DNA of 64,000 nucleotides from Acidimicrobiales bacterium (GTDB taxonomy: Bacteria; Actinomycetota; Acidimicrobiia; Acidimicrobiales; Aldehydirespiratoraceae): contig JAWPML010000001.1 in the NCBI GenBank assembly GCA_033344915.1, forward strand, positions 2,414,369-2,478,368, read 5' to 3'. Of the stretch, positions 57,011 to 64,000 are shown one piece after another; positions within the stretch are counted from its first letter, which is position 1; each line of letters starts with the position of its first letter. The notes under the pieces were generated by a model. That model made no database searches. It was not told the DNA's origin and saw nothing but the letters and a program-made list of their open reading frames with translations. The position numbers were made by a program, and so were the translations under genes.

Positions 57011-57400
57011 ATGCTCCGTCTGGTGCCCGATGCCGGCGAACCCGCACGCCCCGACGCGGCGCGCGCGGCGGCCGCCGCCCGCGTCCTGGACGCCACCGGG
57101 GTGCGGATCGACGCGGCCGTCGGATGGAGCGTGTCGGCCCTCGAGCACCTCGGCTGTCCGGCTGACCTCGCGGCCGACGTCGCCGCGATCCTCGACGACG
57201 CGCGTCCGGCGCCGCGCCGCGGGGCGGGGACCGACGACGCCATCGCGCCGGCGATCGACGTAGCGTCCCCGGCGATCGCCGGACTCAGCCCGATCGGCGG
57301 CGCGCCGGGCGGCGTCGACCCGCCCGGCCCCGTGCCGCGCGGTTGGCGGCGCTGGGTACGAGCAGGGCGCGGGCGAACGCCGGACGCTCGGCCCAGCTGA
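57011..57400 (+). CDS. Small Ala/Asp-rich hypothetical protein
   Basis: 129 residues, no recognised family. Its codons end in G or C about nine times in ten, as in confirmed genes here, and a TAGTTT element lies 7 bases before the ATG. The protein has an amphipathic region with VGWSVSALEHLGCPADLAADVAAIL and a Gly/Pro/Ala-rich second half. It overlaps the 3' end of the convergent nucleotidyltransferase-like gene by 116 bases, which weakens the call. A role as a partner or substrate of the PqqD-like/nucleotidyltransferase pair is possible but only inferred from position. Confidence 0.45.
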   Translation: MLRLVPDAGEPARPDAARAAAAARVLDATGVRIDAAVGWSVSALEHLGCPADLAADVAAILDDARPAPRRGAGTDDAIAPAIDVASPAIAGLSPIGGAPGGVDPPGPVPRGWRRWVRAGRGRTPDARPS

Positions 57401-58346
57401 GCTCACGCCACGAGGCGAGGGCCTGGCGGCGGAAGCGCCCGGACCGGTCCGCGTAGGCGGCCAGACGGCGGCGATCGGTGGCGTCGATGACGTAGGCGTC
57501 GGCCCAGGACTCGATCGCCGAGCGGTCGTGGCCGAGGGCGCGGGTGGCCTGCAACCCGAGTGCGACCGGGGCGGCGCAGCCCCACGCGGTCGCCCGCGTG
57601 ACCACCGCGTCGACATCGATGTCGGGGCGCGCCGCCAGCAGTGCGAGATCGCGCACGTTGCCGAGCCGCGGCTCCACGTCACCCAGGGCGACGTGGATGG
57701 CGCCGTGGACCAGGTGCAGCAGCGGCGGCAAGGTGCGAAGCGCGGTGCCGGCGAGCTCGAACACGACCGGTTCGCCGACGAGGTCCGGGAGAACGACCAG
57801 ATGGCCGTAGGGGCCCGCGGCGAGCGTGCGGTGCACGTCCAACTCCGTCGGACCGTGCCAACGCAGGGTGACGGACTTGGCGAAACGGCGATCGAAGGAT
57901 GCGGACAGGGGCGGCACGGGCCGGATCGCCCCTGCGTCCACCAGCGCAGTGACACCCCGGTCGACGTCGGCGGGCCGGAGCAGGATGTCGTTGTCGCCGA
58001 AGCTGCGTTCGCACGGGTCGGGATGGACCAGATGGGCGAGGGCCGCGCCCTTGAGAACTCGATGGTCGACCCCGGCATCGTCGAGCACCGCAATCGCCCG
58101 CAGCAACATCTCCTCCAACAACAGCGACTCCCGCATGGCCGCGTCGTGAGCCCGTGCGATCCGAGCCCGGTCGTCCTCGTCGACCCGAAGTGTCTCGTCG
58201 GCCACCGCGGCCGCCAGCACGCCGATCAGCTTGTGGCTTCGGACCGCACCGAGCGCCTCGTCGATCGTCGAGCTCATCTCGCCGAGCGGGGGCGCGCCGG
58301 CAAGGCCGTAGCCCGCCAACCGGCCGAGCCACGGCTCGTCAACCAT
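57285..58346 (-). CDS. NTP_transf_5-type nucleotidyltransferase-fold protein
   Basis: 353 residues. The core has VDHRVLKGAALAHLVHPDP, then SFGDNDILLRPADVD, which carries the acidic pair (DND) of a pol-beta-like nucleotidyltransferase, and LDVHRTLAAGP. This layout is that of the PF14907 family found near RiPP-type and PqqD genes; the reaction is unknown. ATG 58346 overlaps the PqqD-like stop by 8 bases. The C-terminus is Arg-rich and may be extended relative to family members; it overlaps a convergent small gene. Confidence 0.82.
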   Translation of the reverse strand: MVDEPWLGRLAGYGLAGAPPLGEMSSTIDEALGAVRSHKLIGVLAAAVADETLRVDEDDRARIARAHDAAMRESLLLEEMLLRAIAVLDDAGVDHRVLKGAALAHLVHPDPCERSFGDNDILLRPADVDRGVTALVDAGAIRPVPPLSASFDRRFAKSVTLRWHGPTELDVHRTLAAGPYGHLVVLPDLVGEPVVFELAGTALRTLPPLLHLVHGAIHVALGDVEPRLGNVRDLALLAARPDIDVDAVVTRATAWGCAAPVALGLQATRALGHDRSAIESWADAYVIDATDRRRLAAYADRSGRFRRQALASWRELSWAERPAFARALLVPSAANRAARGRAGRRRPARRRSG

Positions 58347-58617
58347 CGACCCGCACCACCGCACGCTCGACCAGATCGGCGATCACCGGCTGGAGATCGA
58401 GGGCGATCCGCGCCGCAGCGGCGTCGTGGGATTCGGCGAGCGCCGCGCACAGATCGCCGAACGTCCGCGGCGTCGCGAGCTCGGCCCACACCGCGGCCCC
58501 GGTGCCTCCCAACTGCACGACCTCGTCGGCTCCGGGCACGCGGATGAGCACGCCGTCGAGTGTCGCCCGCCACAGCACGTCCCCCCGGCCGACAGTGTGG
58601 TGCGAGGAGACCGCCAT
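58339..58617 (-). CDS. PqqD-like RiPP recognition element protein
   Basis: 92 residues. It has the PqqD pattern: LIRVPGADEVVQLGGTGAAVWAELATPRTFGDLCAALA, that is, strand, strand, then helix-turn-helix. PqqD domains bind leader peptides of ribosomal peptides and hand them to modifying enzymes. It is paired with a nucleotidyltransferase-like gene by an 8-base overlap and sits 3 bases after lysA. No maturase or precursor is obvious beside it. Confidence 0.85.
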   Translation of the reverse strand: MAVSSHHTVGRGDVLWRATLDGVLIRVPGADEVVQLGGTGAAVWAELATPRTFGDLCAALAESHDAAAARIALDLQPVIADLVERAVVRVDG

Positions 58618-58620
58618 GGC

Positions 58621-59886
58621 TCAGACGTCGAGGCGGGTCAGGTCGTCGTAGGTCTCTCGGCGCACCACCAGCCGGGCGTCGCCGTCGCGGGCGAACACGA
58701 CCGGCGGCCGCAGCACCTTGTTGTAGTTGGACCCCATGGAGTGACCGTAGGCCCCGGTGACCGCGGTCCCCAGGATGTCACCGACGACGAGGTCGGCCGG
58801 GACCGTCGCGTCGCGCACGAGGACGTCGCCCGACTCGCAGTGCTTCCCGACGATCGTGACGGTCGCGGGGCGATCGGCGTCAACCGCGCGGGGCAGGAAC
58901 GCCTCGTACCCCGAGCCGTAGAGCACCGGGCGGGGGTTGTCGCTCATGCCGCCGTCGACGGACACGTAGGTGCGGATGCCGTCCAGCTTCTTCACGGTGC
59001 CGACCTCGTAGAGCGTGATCGCCGCGGCTGCCGCGATCGAGCGACCGGGTTCGGCCGAGATCTGGGCCGTGACCCCCGCGTTGCGGCACGCCTCCAGCAC
59101 GGCCGTGCCCCACTCGGTGATCGTGGGCGCCCGCTCGTCGGCGACATAGGGCACGCCCAGCCCGCCGCCGACCGACATCTCCGGGAGCCCGTAGGGCGCC
59201 GCCGCTTCGGCGATGACGGCGGCCGCCTTGGCGAAGGACGAGACGACGAAGACCTGGCTGCCGATGTGGGCGTGGACGCCGACCAGCTCGACGGCGTCAC
59301 TCGCGCGGGCCCGTTCGATCGCCGACGCGGCGAGGCCCGTCGACACCGTGAAGCCGAACTTCGAGTCGTCGTGCCCGGTGGCGATGTAGTCGTGGGTCTC
59401 CGCCTTCACGCCCGGCGTGAGACGCAGCAGCACCTTCGGCGCCGTCCCCGTCTCCGCGTGGAGCAGATCGAGCCGATCGAGCTCGTCGAACGAGTCGACG
59501 ACGATCCTCCCGACCCCGGCATCGATCGCCATGCGCAGCTCGCGCATCGACTTGTTGTTGCCGTGCAGGACGATCCGGTCGGCGGGAACGCCTGCGGTCA
59601 GCGCGACATGGAGCTCGCCGCCCGTGGCGACATCGAGGTGCATGCCCTCCTCGTGGGCGAGCTTCGCCATCGCGCCACACAGGAACGCCTTCGTGGCATA
59701 GGCGACGCCGTCGCCGAACACCGCCACCGCCTCGCGACAACGATCGCGGAGCTGTTGCTCGTCGTAGATGAAGACCGGCGTGCCGAACTCGGCGGCGAGG
59801 TCGATGACGTCGCAGCCGCCGATGTGGAGTCGACCGTCGACGATCTCCGAGGAATCGGGGAGCAGGCGGAACGGGAAAGGCTGCAC
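58621..59886 (-). CDS. lysA: Diaminopimelate decarboxylase
   Basis: 421 residues. PLP enzyme for the last step of lysine synthesis, from meso-diaminopimelate. PLP-Lys in VAYATKAFLC, GVHAHIGSQ, SVGGGLGVPY, EPGRSIAA and the C-terminal GKHCESGD with catalytic Cys are all intact. Six bases after argS, part of the argS-lysA-hom-thrC amino-acid operon. Confidence 0.97.
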   Translation of the reverse strand: MQPFPFRLLPDSSEIVDGRLHIGGCDVIDLAAEFGTPVFIYDEQQLRDRCREAVAVFGDGVAYATKAFLCGAMAKLAHEEGMHLDVATGGELHVALTAGVPADRIVLHGNNKSMRELRMAIDAGVGRIVVDSFDELDRLDLLHAETGTAPKVLLRLTPGVKAETHDYIATGHDDSKFGFTVSTGLAASAIERARASDAVELVGVHAHIGSQVFVVSSFAKAAAVIAEAAAPYGLPEMSVGGGLGVPYVADERAPTITEWGTAVLEACRNAGVTAQISAEPGRSIAAAAAITLYEVGTVKKLDGIRTYVSVDGGMSDNPRPVLYGSGYEAFLPRAVDADRPATVTIVGKHCESGDVLVRDATVPADLVVGDILGTAVTGAYGHSMGSNYNKVLRPPVVFARDGDARLVVRRETYDDLTRLDV

Positions 59887-59892
59887 GACGGC

Positions 59893-61500
59893 CTACATCG
59901 ATTCCGGCGCGCTCACGCCGAGCAGATCGAGCCCGACACCCAGCCCGATGCGGGTGGCCTCGACCAGCCACATACGGGCTTGTCGGACCGGCTCCTCGAC
60001 GTCGTCGCGCAGGATCGGGCAGTCGTGCCAGAAGCCGTGGAGGGCGGCGGCGCACTCGCGGGCCCAGCCCGTGACCTGGTGGGGCGCCCGGTGCTCCGTG
60101 GCTCGGACGACGACATCGGGCAGCTCGGAGAGCGAGCGCAACAGGGCCAGTTCGCGCGGGTGGGTGAGCACGGACAGATCGACATCGGCGAGCGGGAGTC
60201 GGGTGATGCCCCGCTCCTTGGCCTGCCGGGCGAGCGAGTGCACGCGGGCGTTCGCGTACTGCACGTAGTACACGGGGTTCTCGTTGGACTCGGCGACGAG
60301 CACGTCGATGTCGATCGTCTGGGTGGTGTCGATCGACTGGAGCAGGAAGGTGAGACGGGCGACGTCGGCGCCCGCGAGCTCCACGAGGTCCCGCGCCTCG
60401 ATCATCGTGCCGGCCCGCTTGGACAGGCGGACCTCCTCCCCGTCGCGCACGAGGGTGACGTTCTGGCCGATCAGCACCTCGTAGCTGTCCGCCGGATGGC
60501 CCAGCATCTGCATCGCCGCGCTCATCCGTCGGGTGTACCCGTGGTGGTCGGCACCGAGGATGTCGATCACCAGGTCCCCGCGTCGGTACTTGTCGTGGTG
60601 GTAGGCGATGTCGGGGACGAAGTAGGTGGCTTCGCCATCGGACTTGAACAGCACCCGGTCCTTCTCGTCGCCGAAATCGGACGTGCGCAGCCAGGTGGCA
60701 CCGTCCTGCTCGTAGACGAAGCCTGCGGCCCGCAGCTCGTCGATCGCCCGTTCCATGGCCCCGGAGGCGACGAAGCCCCGCTCGGAGGCCCACAGATCGA
60801 ACTCGACGTTCATCGACTGGAGCACCTGACGCTGGTCGGCCTGGGCCCGTTCGATTCCCCACGCCACCGGGTCCGCGGCGCCCGGCATCTCCTCCGCCCA
60901 CTCCGCGACGTACTCGCCCCGGTACCCGTCCTCGGGCAGCGGCTCGCCCGCCGCGCGAGCGACGAGCGACGCGCCGAAGAGCTGCGTCTGCACGCCGCGG
61001 TCGTTGACGTAGAACTCGCGGTGGACCTCATAGCCACAGCGGGCGAAGAGGCGGCTCAGGGCATCGCCATAGGCCGCCCAGCGCGCGTGGCCGGCGTGCA
61101 ACGGCCCGGTGGGGTTGGCCGAGACGTACTCGATGTTCACCGCCGTGCCCGCGCCGACGTCCGCGATCGCGAAGCCGTCGGTCCCAGCGGCGACGACGTC
61201 CTCCAGCACCTCGTGGAGCCACGAGTCGCCGAGGCGGAAGTTCACGAAGCCGGGCCCCGCGATCTCCACGGCCGTGACGTGGGTGGGCGGATCGGCGGTG
61301 AGGTGGTCGACCAGCTGCTGGCCGAGTTCGCGGGGGTTGCGGCCCGCGGCCTTCGCGGTGGCGAGGGCGACGTTGGACGACCAGTCACCGTGCTCGGGAT
61401 TGGCCGGTCGCTCGAGCGTGATCTCGGTCGGCACCGGGTCGACCCCGGCGACGTCCAGCGCCTCCCGCAGAGCGGTGCGGAGCGAATCGCGAACGTCCAT
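59893..61500 (-). CDS. argS: Arginyl-tRNA synthetase
   Basis: 535 residues. Class I synthetase that charges tRNA-Arg. NPTGPLHAGHARWAAYGD is the HIGH motif (as HAGH), VRLSKRAGT is the KMSKS-like loop, and the C-terminal all-helical anticodon domain is complete. First gene of the argS-lysA operon, with a TAGGCT box 34 bases upstream. A tRNA-Arg gene lies about 950 bases away. Confidence 0.96.
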   Translation of the reverse strand: MDVRDSLRTALREALDVAGVDPVPTEITLERPANPEHGDWSSNVALATAKAAGRNPRELGQQLVDHLTADPPTHVTAVEIAGPGFVNFRLGDSWLHEVLEDVVAAGTDGFAIADVGAGTAVNIEYVSANPTGPLHAGHARWAAYGDALSRLFARCGYEVHREFYVNDRGVQTQLFGASLVARAAGEPLPEDGYRGEYVAEWAEEMPGAADPVAWGIERAQADQRQVLQSMNVEFDLWASERGFVASGAMERAIDELRAAGFVYEQDGATWLRTSDFGDEKDRVLFKSDGEATYFVPDIAYHHDKYRRGDLVIDILGADHHGYTRRMSAAMQMLGHPADSYEVLIGQNVTLVRDGEEVRLSKRAGTMIEARDLVELAGADVARLTFLLQSIDTTQTIDIDVLVAESNENPVYYVQYANARVHSLARQAKERGITRLPLADVDLSVLTHPRELALLRSLSELPDVVVRATEHRAPHQVTGWARECAAALHGFWHDCPILRDDVEEPVRQARMWLVEATRIGLGVGLDLLGVSAPESM

Positions 61501-61534
61501 CGTGCAAGAGCCTCGGAGGGGTCGGAAAGCGTCG

Positions 61535-61540
61535 AGCCTA
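61535..61540 (-). promoter_or_regulatory. Candidate -10 element for the argS-lysA operon
   Basis: TAGGCT on the minus strand, 34 bases before the argS ATG, leaving room for a GAGG ribosome site. No clear -35 seen. Confidence 0.4.
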
Positions 61541-61591
61541 CCGGGTGACCCGAGTCCTCAGAGTGAGCTTTCTCCGGCCGATGTGAACGGT

Positions 61592-62395
61592 ATGCGTTCT
61601 CGCGTGCTGACCTCTCTCGTCCTCCTCGTGGCGCTGTTCGCGACCGCCTGCGGAGGCTCCGATCCCGCTCCTGGCGCCGATCGCGCCGTCGGCTCCGGCG
61701 CCGACGACGCGGACTGGGAGCGCGACGCCGCCATCCAGCGCACCGTGCTCATCGAGGCGGCGATGGACAGCGGTCTGACCCGAACCGAGTCCGCCTGCAT
61801 CATCGATGCGGTCGTCGCCCCGACCAGCGACGACGGAGGCGACGCGGATGGCTGGACGCTCGACGACCTCGTGGACGTGGACCTCAGCGCCCAGACGTCC
61901 TCGAACGCCTCGGACGACCTCGCCGCCGAACTGGCCGACGCGCTCATCGACTGCGGCCCGGCGCTGAACCCGCATCTCGACGCCGACATCCCCGGCGCTC
62001 TCTCGATTCCCGACACCCACCTGGCCGAGTACGACTGTGTCGTCGCGTCCTACATCGACGCCTGGCGCGACGCGGCCACGAACCGCTTCGACGGCGGCCG
62101 CATCGACGAGCCGACGCCGATCGACGTGAGCAATCGGACAGTCAGCATCGTCGCCGGCTGCGACGCCGGTGGCGCCGTCATCCTCGGTGCTTCGAACGAG
62201 GGCAACCTCGACACCCACGCGTTGAACACCCTCGGGTGGACCTGCCTCGACAACCGGCTCGACCCCGATCAGTTCATGCCCGCGTTCCCGTTCCCGGACG
62301 AGCCCGGCGACGCCCTCGATCGGCTGGGTTCGTCCGTTCTCGCCGACGCCACCTACTGCGAGGAATTCTCCTCGCCCGGCGGCATCGACAACTAG
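61592..62395 (+). CDS. Secreted lipoprotein, function unknown
   Basis: 267 residues. Lipobox FATAC near residue 20, so lipid-anchored outside the membrane. Two similar halves each contain a conserved-looking Cys (ESACIIDAVV and AEYDCVVASYI), with further cysteines at IDCGP, VAGCD, GWTCLD and ATYCEEF; these probably pair. The protein is acidic with no known domain. ATG 61592 is chosen because the signal peptide starts there. Confidence 0.75.
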   Translation: MRSRVLTSLVLLVALFATACGGSDPAPGADRAVGSGADDADWERDAAIQRTVLIEAAMDSGLTRTESACIIDAVVAPTSDDGGDADGWTLDDLVDVDLSAQTSSNASDDLAAELADALIDCGPALNPHLDADIPGALSIPDTHLAEYDCVVASYIDAWRDAATNRFDGGRIDEPTPIDVSNRTVSIVAGCDAGGAVILGASNEGNLDTHALNTLGWTCLDNRLDPDQFMPAFPFPDEPGDALDRLGSSVLADATYCEEFSSPGGIDN

Positions 62396-62418
62396 CGCCG
62401 AGTCCCGGATCGCCGGGC

Positions 62419-62424
62419 TACCCT
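62419..62424 (+). promoter_or_regulatory. -10 element for tRNA-Arg
   Basis: TACCCT, predicting a start near 62431 and a pre-tRNA leader of about 16 bases. The leader holds GCCC-GAAA-GGGC, a perfect tetraloop hairpin at 62433-62444. Just upstream, CCCGG-ATCG-CCGGG (62404-62417) forms another small stem after the lipoprotein gene. Confidence 0.5.
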
Positions 62425-62446
62425 GAGGCTTCGCCCGAAAGGGCAA

Positions 62447-62518
62447 GCCCTCGTAGCTCAGCGGATAGAGCATCGCCCTCCGGAGGCGTGTGCGCAGGTT
62501 CGAGTCCTGCCGAGGGCG
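62447..62518 (+). tRNA. tRNA-Arg (anticodon CCG)
   Basis: 72 bases, complete cloverleaf: acceptor stem GCCCTCG/CGAGGGC, D stem GCTC/GAGC, anticodon loop CTCCGGA with CCG at 62480-62482, T arm GCAGG-TTCGAGT-CCTGC, discriminator G. The CCA end is not encoded. The anticodon stem has one T-T mismatch at its outer pair. Confidence 0.95.
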
Positions 62519-62561
62519 CTGCTTCGCTCCAGTCGGCGCCGCCGCAGCCGATTGATACGAC

Positions 62562-63740
62562 ATGCGTTCCGAGGGAATCGAACACCGGGCGATCGAGCTG
62601 GAGTGGCCCGATGACACGCGGGCAGCGTGGCAGCCGCTGAAGCCGGAGTTCGCCGCCGCGGTGAACGCCCTGTCGATCGGTATGCCCCACGGCGAGCCCT
62701 ACGTGATGCGGGCCGTGCGCCGCGCCGCCGCGGACGTCGACGATCCGATCCTGCGGGCCGATGTCGACGAGTACCTCCGCCAGGAGGGCGAGCACTCCCG
62801 TCAGCATCGCCGCTTCAACGAGATCATCACCGAGCAACACCCGTCGCTGCGACGGGTCGAGCGCTGGCTCGCGACGTCCTACGGCTTCCTCGAGCGGCGC
62901 CTCGGTCCCCGCTTCGGCATCGCCTACGCCGCCGGCTTCGAAGCAACGGCCTTCGCCGCGGCCCGCTGGATGGACGCGAAGCGCTTCGAGCTGTTCCGCG
63001 GCGCCGACGTCGAACCGTCGACGCTCGTCCTCTGGCACCTCGCGGAGGAGGTCGAGCACAAGACCGTCGCCCACGACGTGTGGGCCGCGACGGACGGCAG
63101 CCGGGTCCGGTACCTGGCCGCGATGGCCACCTGCTTCGCCATGCTCGTGTGGTTCATCTTCCTGGGCACGGTCGCCCAGCTCACCGCGTGGCGCCGGGTC
63201 CTCTCCCCCGTCGCCTGGTTCCGGCTCTGGAAGTGGGGTATCGGCTTCGCCTTCGAGGTCATACCGACGATGGCGATCACGCTCCTTCCCAGCCATCACC
63301 CGAGCCAGCAGGCCGATCCGAGTTGGATGACCCAGTGGCTCGGCCGCTACGACCCGGCGACGAACACCATCCCTGCGTGGAACGCGCCGCTACCGGAGGT
63401 GTTCGAGCTTGTCGGGATTGAGCACGGCGTGGATGCCGCGGATGCCGTCGGGGCCGATGTCGAACGCCATCGTCATGAAGAGTTCACCGTCGCCGTAGGC
63501 GACGAGCCCCGGTGTCCCGTTGATGCGGGCGTGGTCGACGACGAACTCGGCGTGCATCTTCTCCCGCTTGGCGGCAATCCCCCGGACGAACATGGCGACC
63601 CGGTCCCGGCCGACGACGGGCCGACGAGCGGCGTACTGCTTGGCGCCGCCGTCGCTCCAGACGACGACGTCCGCCACGAGCATCTGCGCCAACGACTCGA
63701 CGTCGCCGGTGACCGCGGCGGCGAGGAACGAGTCGAGTAG
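62562..63740 (+). CDS. Metal-dependent hydrolase (PF10118-like) with an antisense C-terminal run-on
   Basis: 392 residues as read. Residues 1-285 match the membrane-linked metal-dependent hydrolase family: HRAIELEWPDD, FAAAVNALSIGMPHGEPYVM, QEGEHSRQHRRFNE, AGFEATAFAAARW, and WHLAEEVEHKTVAHDVW, with a hydrophobic segment after it. Family members end shortly after the last helix, but here the frame stays open past 63390 and runs 351 bases antisense through a sigma-factor gene. The tail after about residue 285 has no family match, so either the stop codon was lost or the real protein ends by processing. 43 bases after the tRNA. Confidence 0.8.
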   Translation: MRSEGIEHRAIELEWPDDTRAAWQPLKPEFAAAVNALSIGMPHGEPYVMRAVRRAAADVDDPILRADVDEYLRQEGEHSRQHRRFNEIITEQHPSLRRVERWLATSYGFLERRLGPRFGIAYAAGFEATAFAAARWMDAKRFELFRGADVEPSTLVLWHLAEEVEHKTVAHDVWAATDGSRVRYLAAMATCFAMLVWFIFLGTVAQLTAWRRVLSPVAWFRLWKWGIGFAFEVIPTMAITLLPSHHPSQQADPSWMTQWLGRYDPATNTIPAWNAPLPEVFELVGIEHGVDAADAVGADVERHRHEEFTVAVGDEPRCPVDAGVVDDELGVHLLPLGGNPPDEHGDPVPADDGPTSGVLLGAAVAPDDDVRHEHLRQRLDVAGDRGGEERVE

Positions 63741-64000
63741 GCGACGCTCGTCGTCGGGGTCGGCCTCGAAACGGGTCGGGCGGTCGGGACCGAGCCGCTC
63801 CTTCGCCCGGTGGACGATCTGGCGGCAGTTGACGACGGACCGGTCGATGGTCTCGGCGATCTCGTCGTAGTCGTGGCCGAACACCTCCCGCAGCAGGAAG
63901 GCCGCGCGTTCGACCGGGTCGAGCCGTTCGAGCATCGTGAGGAACGCGAGGGACAGTGATTCGGCGAGCTCGGCGTGCGCGGCGGGATCGTCGTCGCCGG
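63390..64000 (-). CDS. SigJ/ECF41-type sigma factor, 5' end outside window
   Basis: At least 203 residues of the C-terminal part; the frame is open to the window edge. Region 4 of the sigma factor (LDPVERAAFLLREVFGHDYDEIAETI, NCRQIVHRAKERL) is followed by a SnoaL-like C-terminal domain (VVWSDGGAKQYAARRPVVGRDRVAMF, IHAVLNPDKLEHLR). The latter is the regulatory extension of ECF41/SigJ proteins, which act without a classical anti-sigma factor. It overlaps the convergent hydrolase frame by 351 bases. Confidence 0.92.
   Translation of the reverse strand, partial: GDDDPAAHAELAESLSLAFLTMLERLDPVERAAFLLREVFGHDYDEIAETIDRSVVNCRQIVHRAKERLGPDRPTRFEADPDDERRLLDSFLAAAVTGDVESLAQMLVADVVVWSDGGAKQYAARRPVVGRDRVAMFVRGIAAKREKMHAEFVVDHARINGTPGLVAYGDGELFMTMAFDIGPDGIRGIHAVLNPDKLEHLR

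Noticed and set aside
57285-58617. A complete lasso-peptide cluster
   Set aside because: Only a PqqD-like and a nucleotidyltransferase-like gene are present; no leader peptidase or cyclase (asparagine-synthase-like) gene is nearby, and the neighbours are amino-acid biosynthesis genes.
58426-61548. 1040-residue rightward frame opposite lysA and argS
   Set aside because: Long antisense frame produced by high GC content; its product is Arg/Val/Asp/Gly-rich with no domain.
62396-62446. Rho-independent terminator after the lipoprotein gene
   Set aside because: The small CCCGG/CCGGG stem has no T tract and lies directly before the tRNA promoter.

Overview
The window is high-GC DNA from an actinomycete, most plausibly an Acidimicrobiia-type lineage. 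The reasons are strong G/C at third codon positions, frequent GTG starts, many leaderless TANNNT promoters, a maleylpyruvate-isomerase-fold protein of the mycothiol-dependent kind, a 13E12/DUF222 HNH protein, a class II fructose bisphosphatase, and the actinobacterial gene order argS-lysA-hom-thrC-rho-rpmE. The class-level placement is inference; no rRNA gene is present. Genes are tightly packed: there is no gene-free stretch over 300 bases, and start/stop overlaps of the ATGA, GTGA or TGATG kind are common.

Layout. 1-7.4 kb: a partial SDR, a coupled trio (mycothiol-dependent-type enzyme, membrane protein, adenosine deaminase fused to DUF952), a second SDR, a hemolysin III protein, an MFS transporter and a Tat/lipoprotein L,D-transpeptidase. 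7.4-14.2 kb, minus strand: a housekeeping block read as J-domain protein, hydrolase, prfA, prmC, Sua5/YrdC, rpiB, glyA and a WecA/TagO-type transferase. 14.2-18.7 kb: a duplicated-domain hypothetical, glpX, a hypothetical, a PPK2 kinase and a phosphoribosyltransferase-HAD fusion. 18.7-27 kb, minus strand: a complete F1Fo ATP synthase operon (atpZ-I-B-E-b'-b-H-A-G-D-C), in which the gamma subunit carries an unusual 98-residue C-terminal extension.

27-51 kb: a cell-surface polysaccharide locus. It has several glycosyltransferases, a Wzy-like polymerase/ligase, two Wzz-like chain-length proteins, a Wzx-like flippase, a PssD/PssE (Alg14/Alg13-like) pair, a hexapeptide acetyltransferase, sugar-modifying enzymes (cytidylyltransferase, PIG-L deacetylase, epimerase and three related methyltransferases), and four exported proteins (three beta-helix proteins and one PKD lipoprotein). 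An HNH gene with an SOS-box promoter sits near its left edge. The locus separates rpmE from the atp operon, which lie close together in mycobacteria.

51-61.5 kb, minus strand: argS, lysA, a PqqD-like RRE protein plus a nucleotidyltransferase-fold protein, hom, thrC, a strikingly divergent rho, and rpmE. 61.5-64 kb: a lipoprotein, tRNA-Arg(CCG), a metal-dependent hydrolase whose frame runs antisense through the next gene, and a partial SigJ/ECF41-type sigma factor.

The most notable observations are the AtpG C-terminal module, the Rho motor lacking its usual Q-loop, R-loop and arginine-finger residues, the SOS-controlled HNH gene, the PqqD/nucleotidyltransferase pair inside an amino-acid operon, and two unusual domain fusions.
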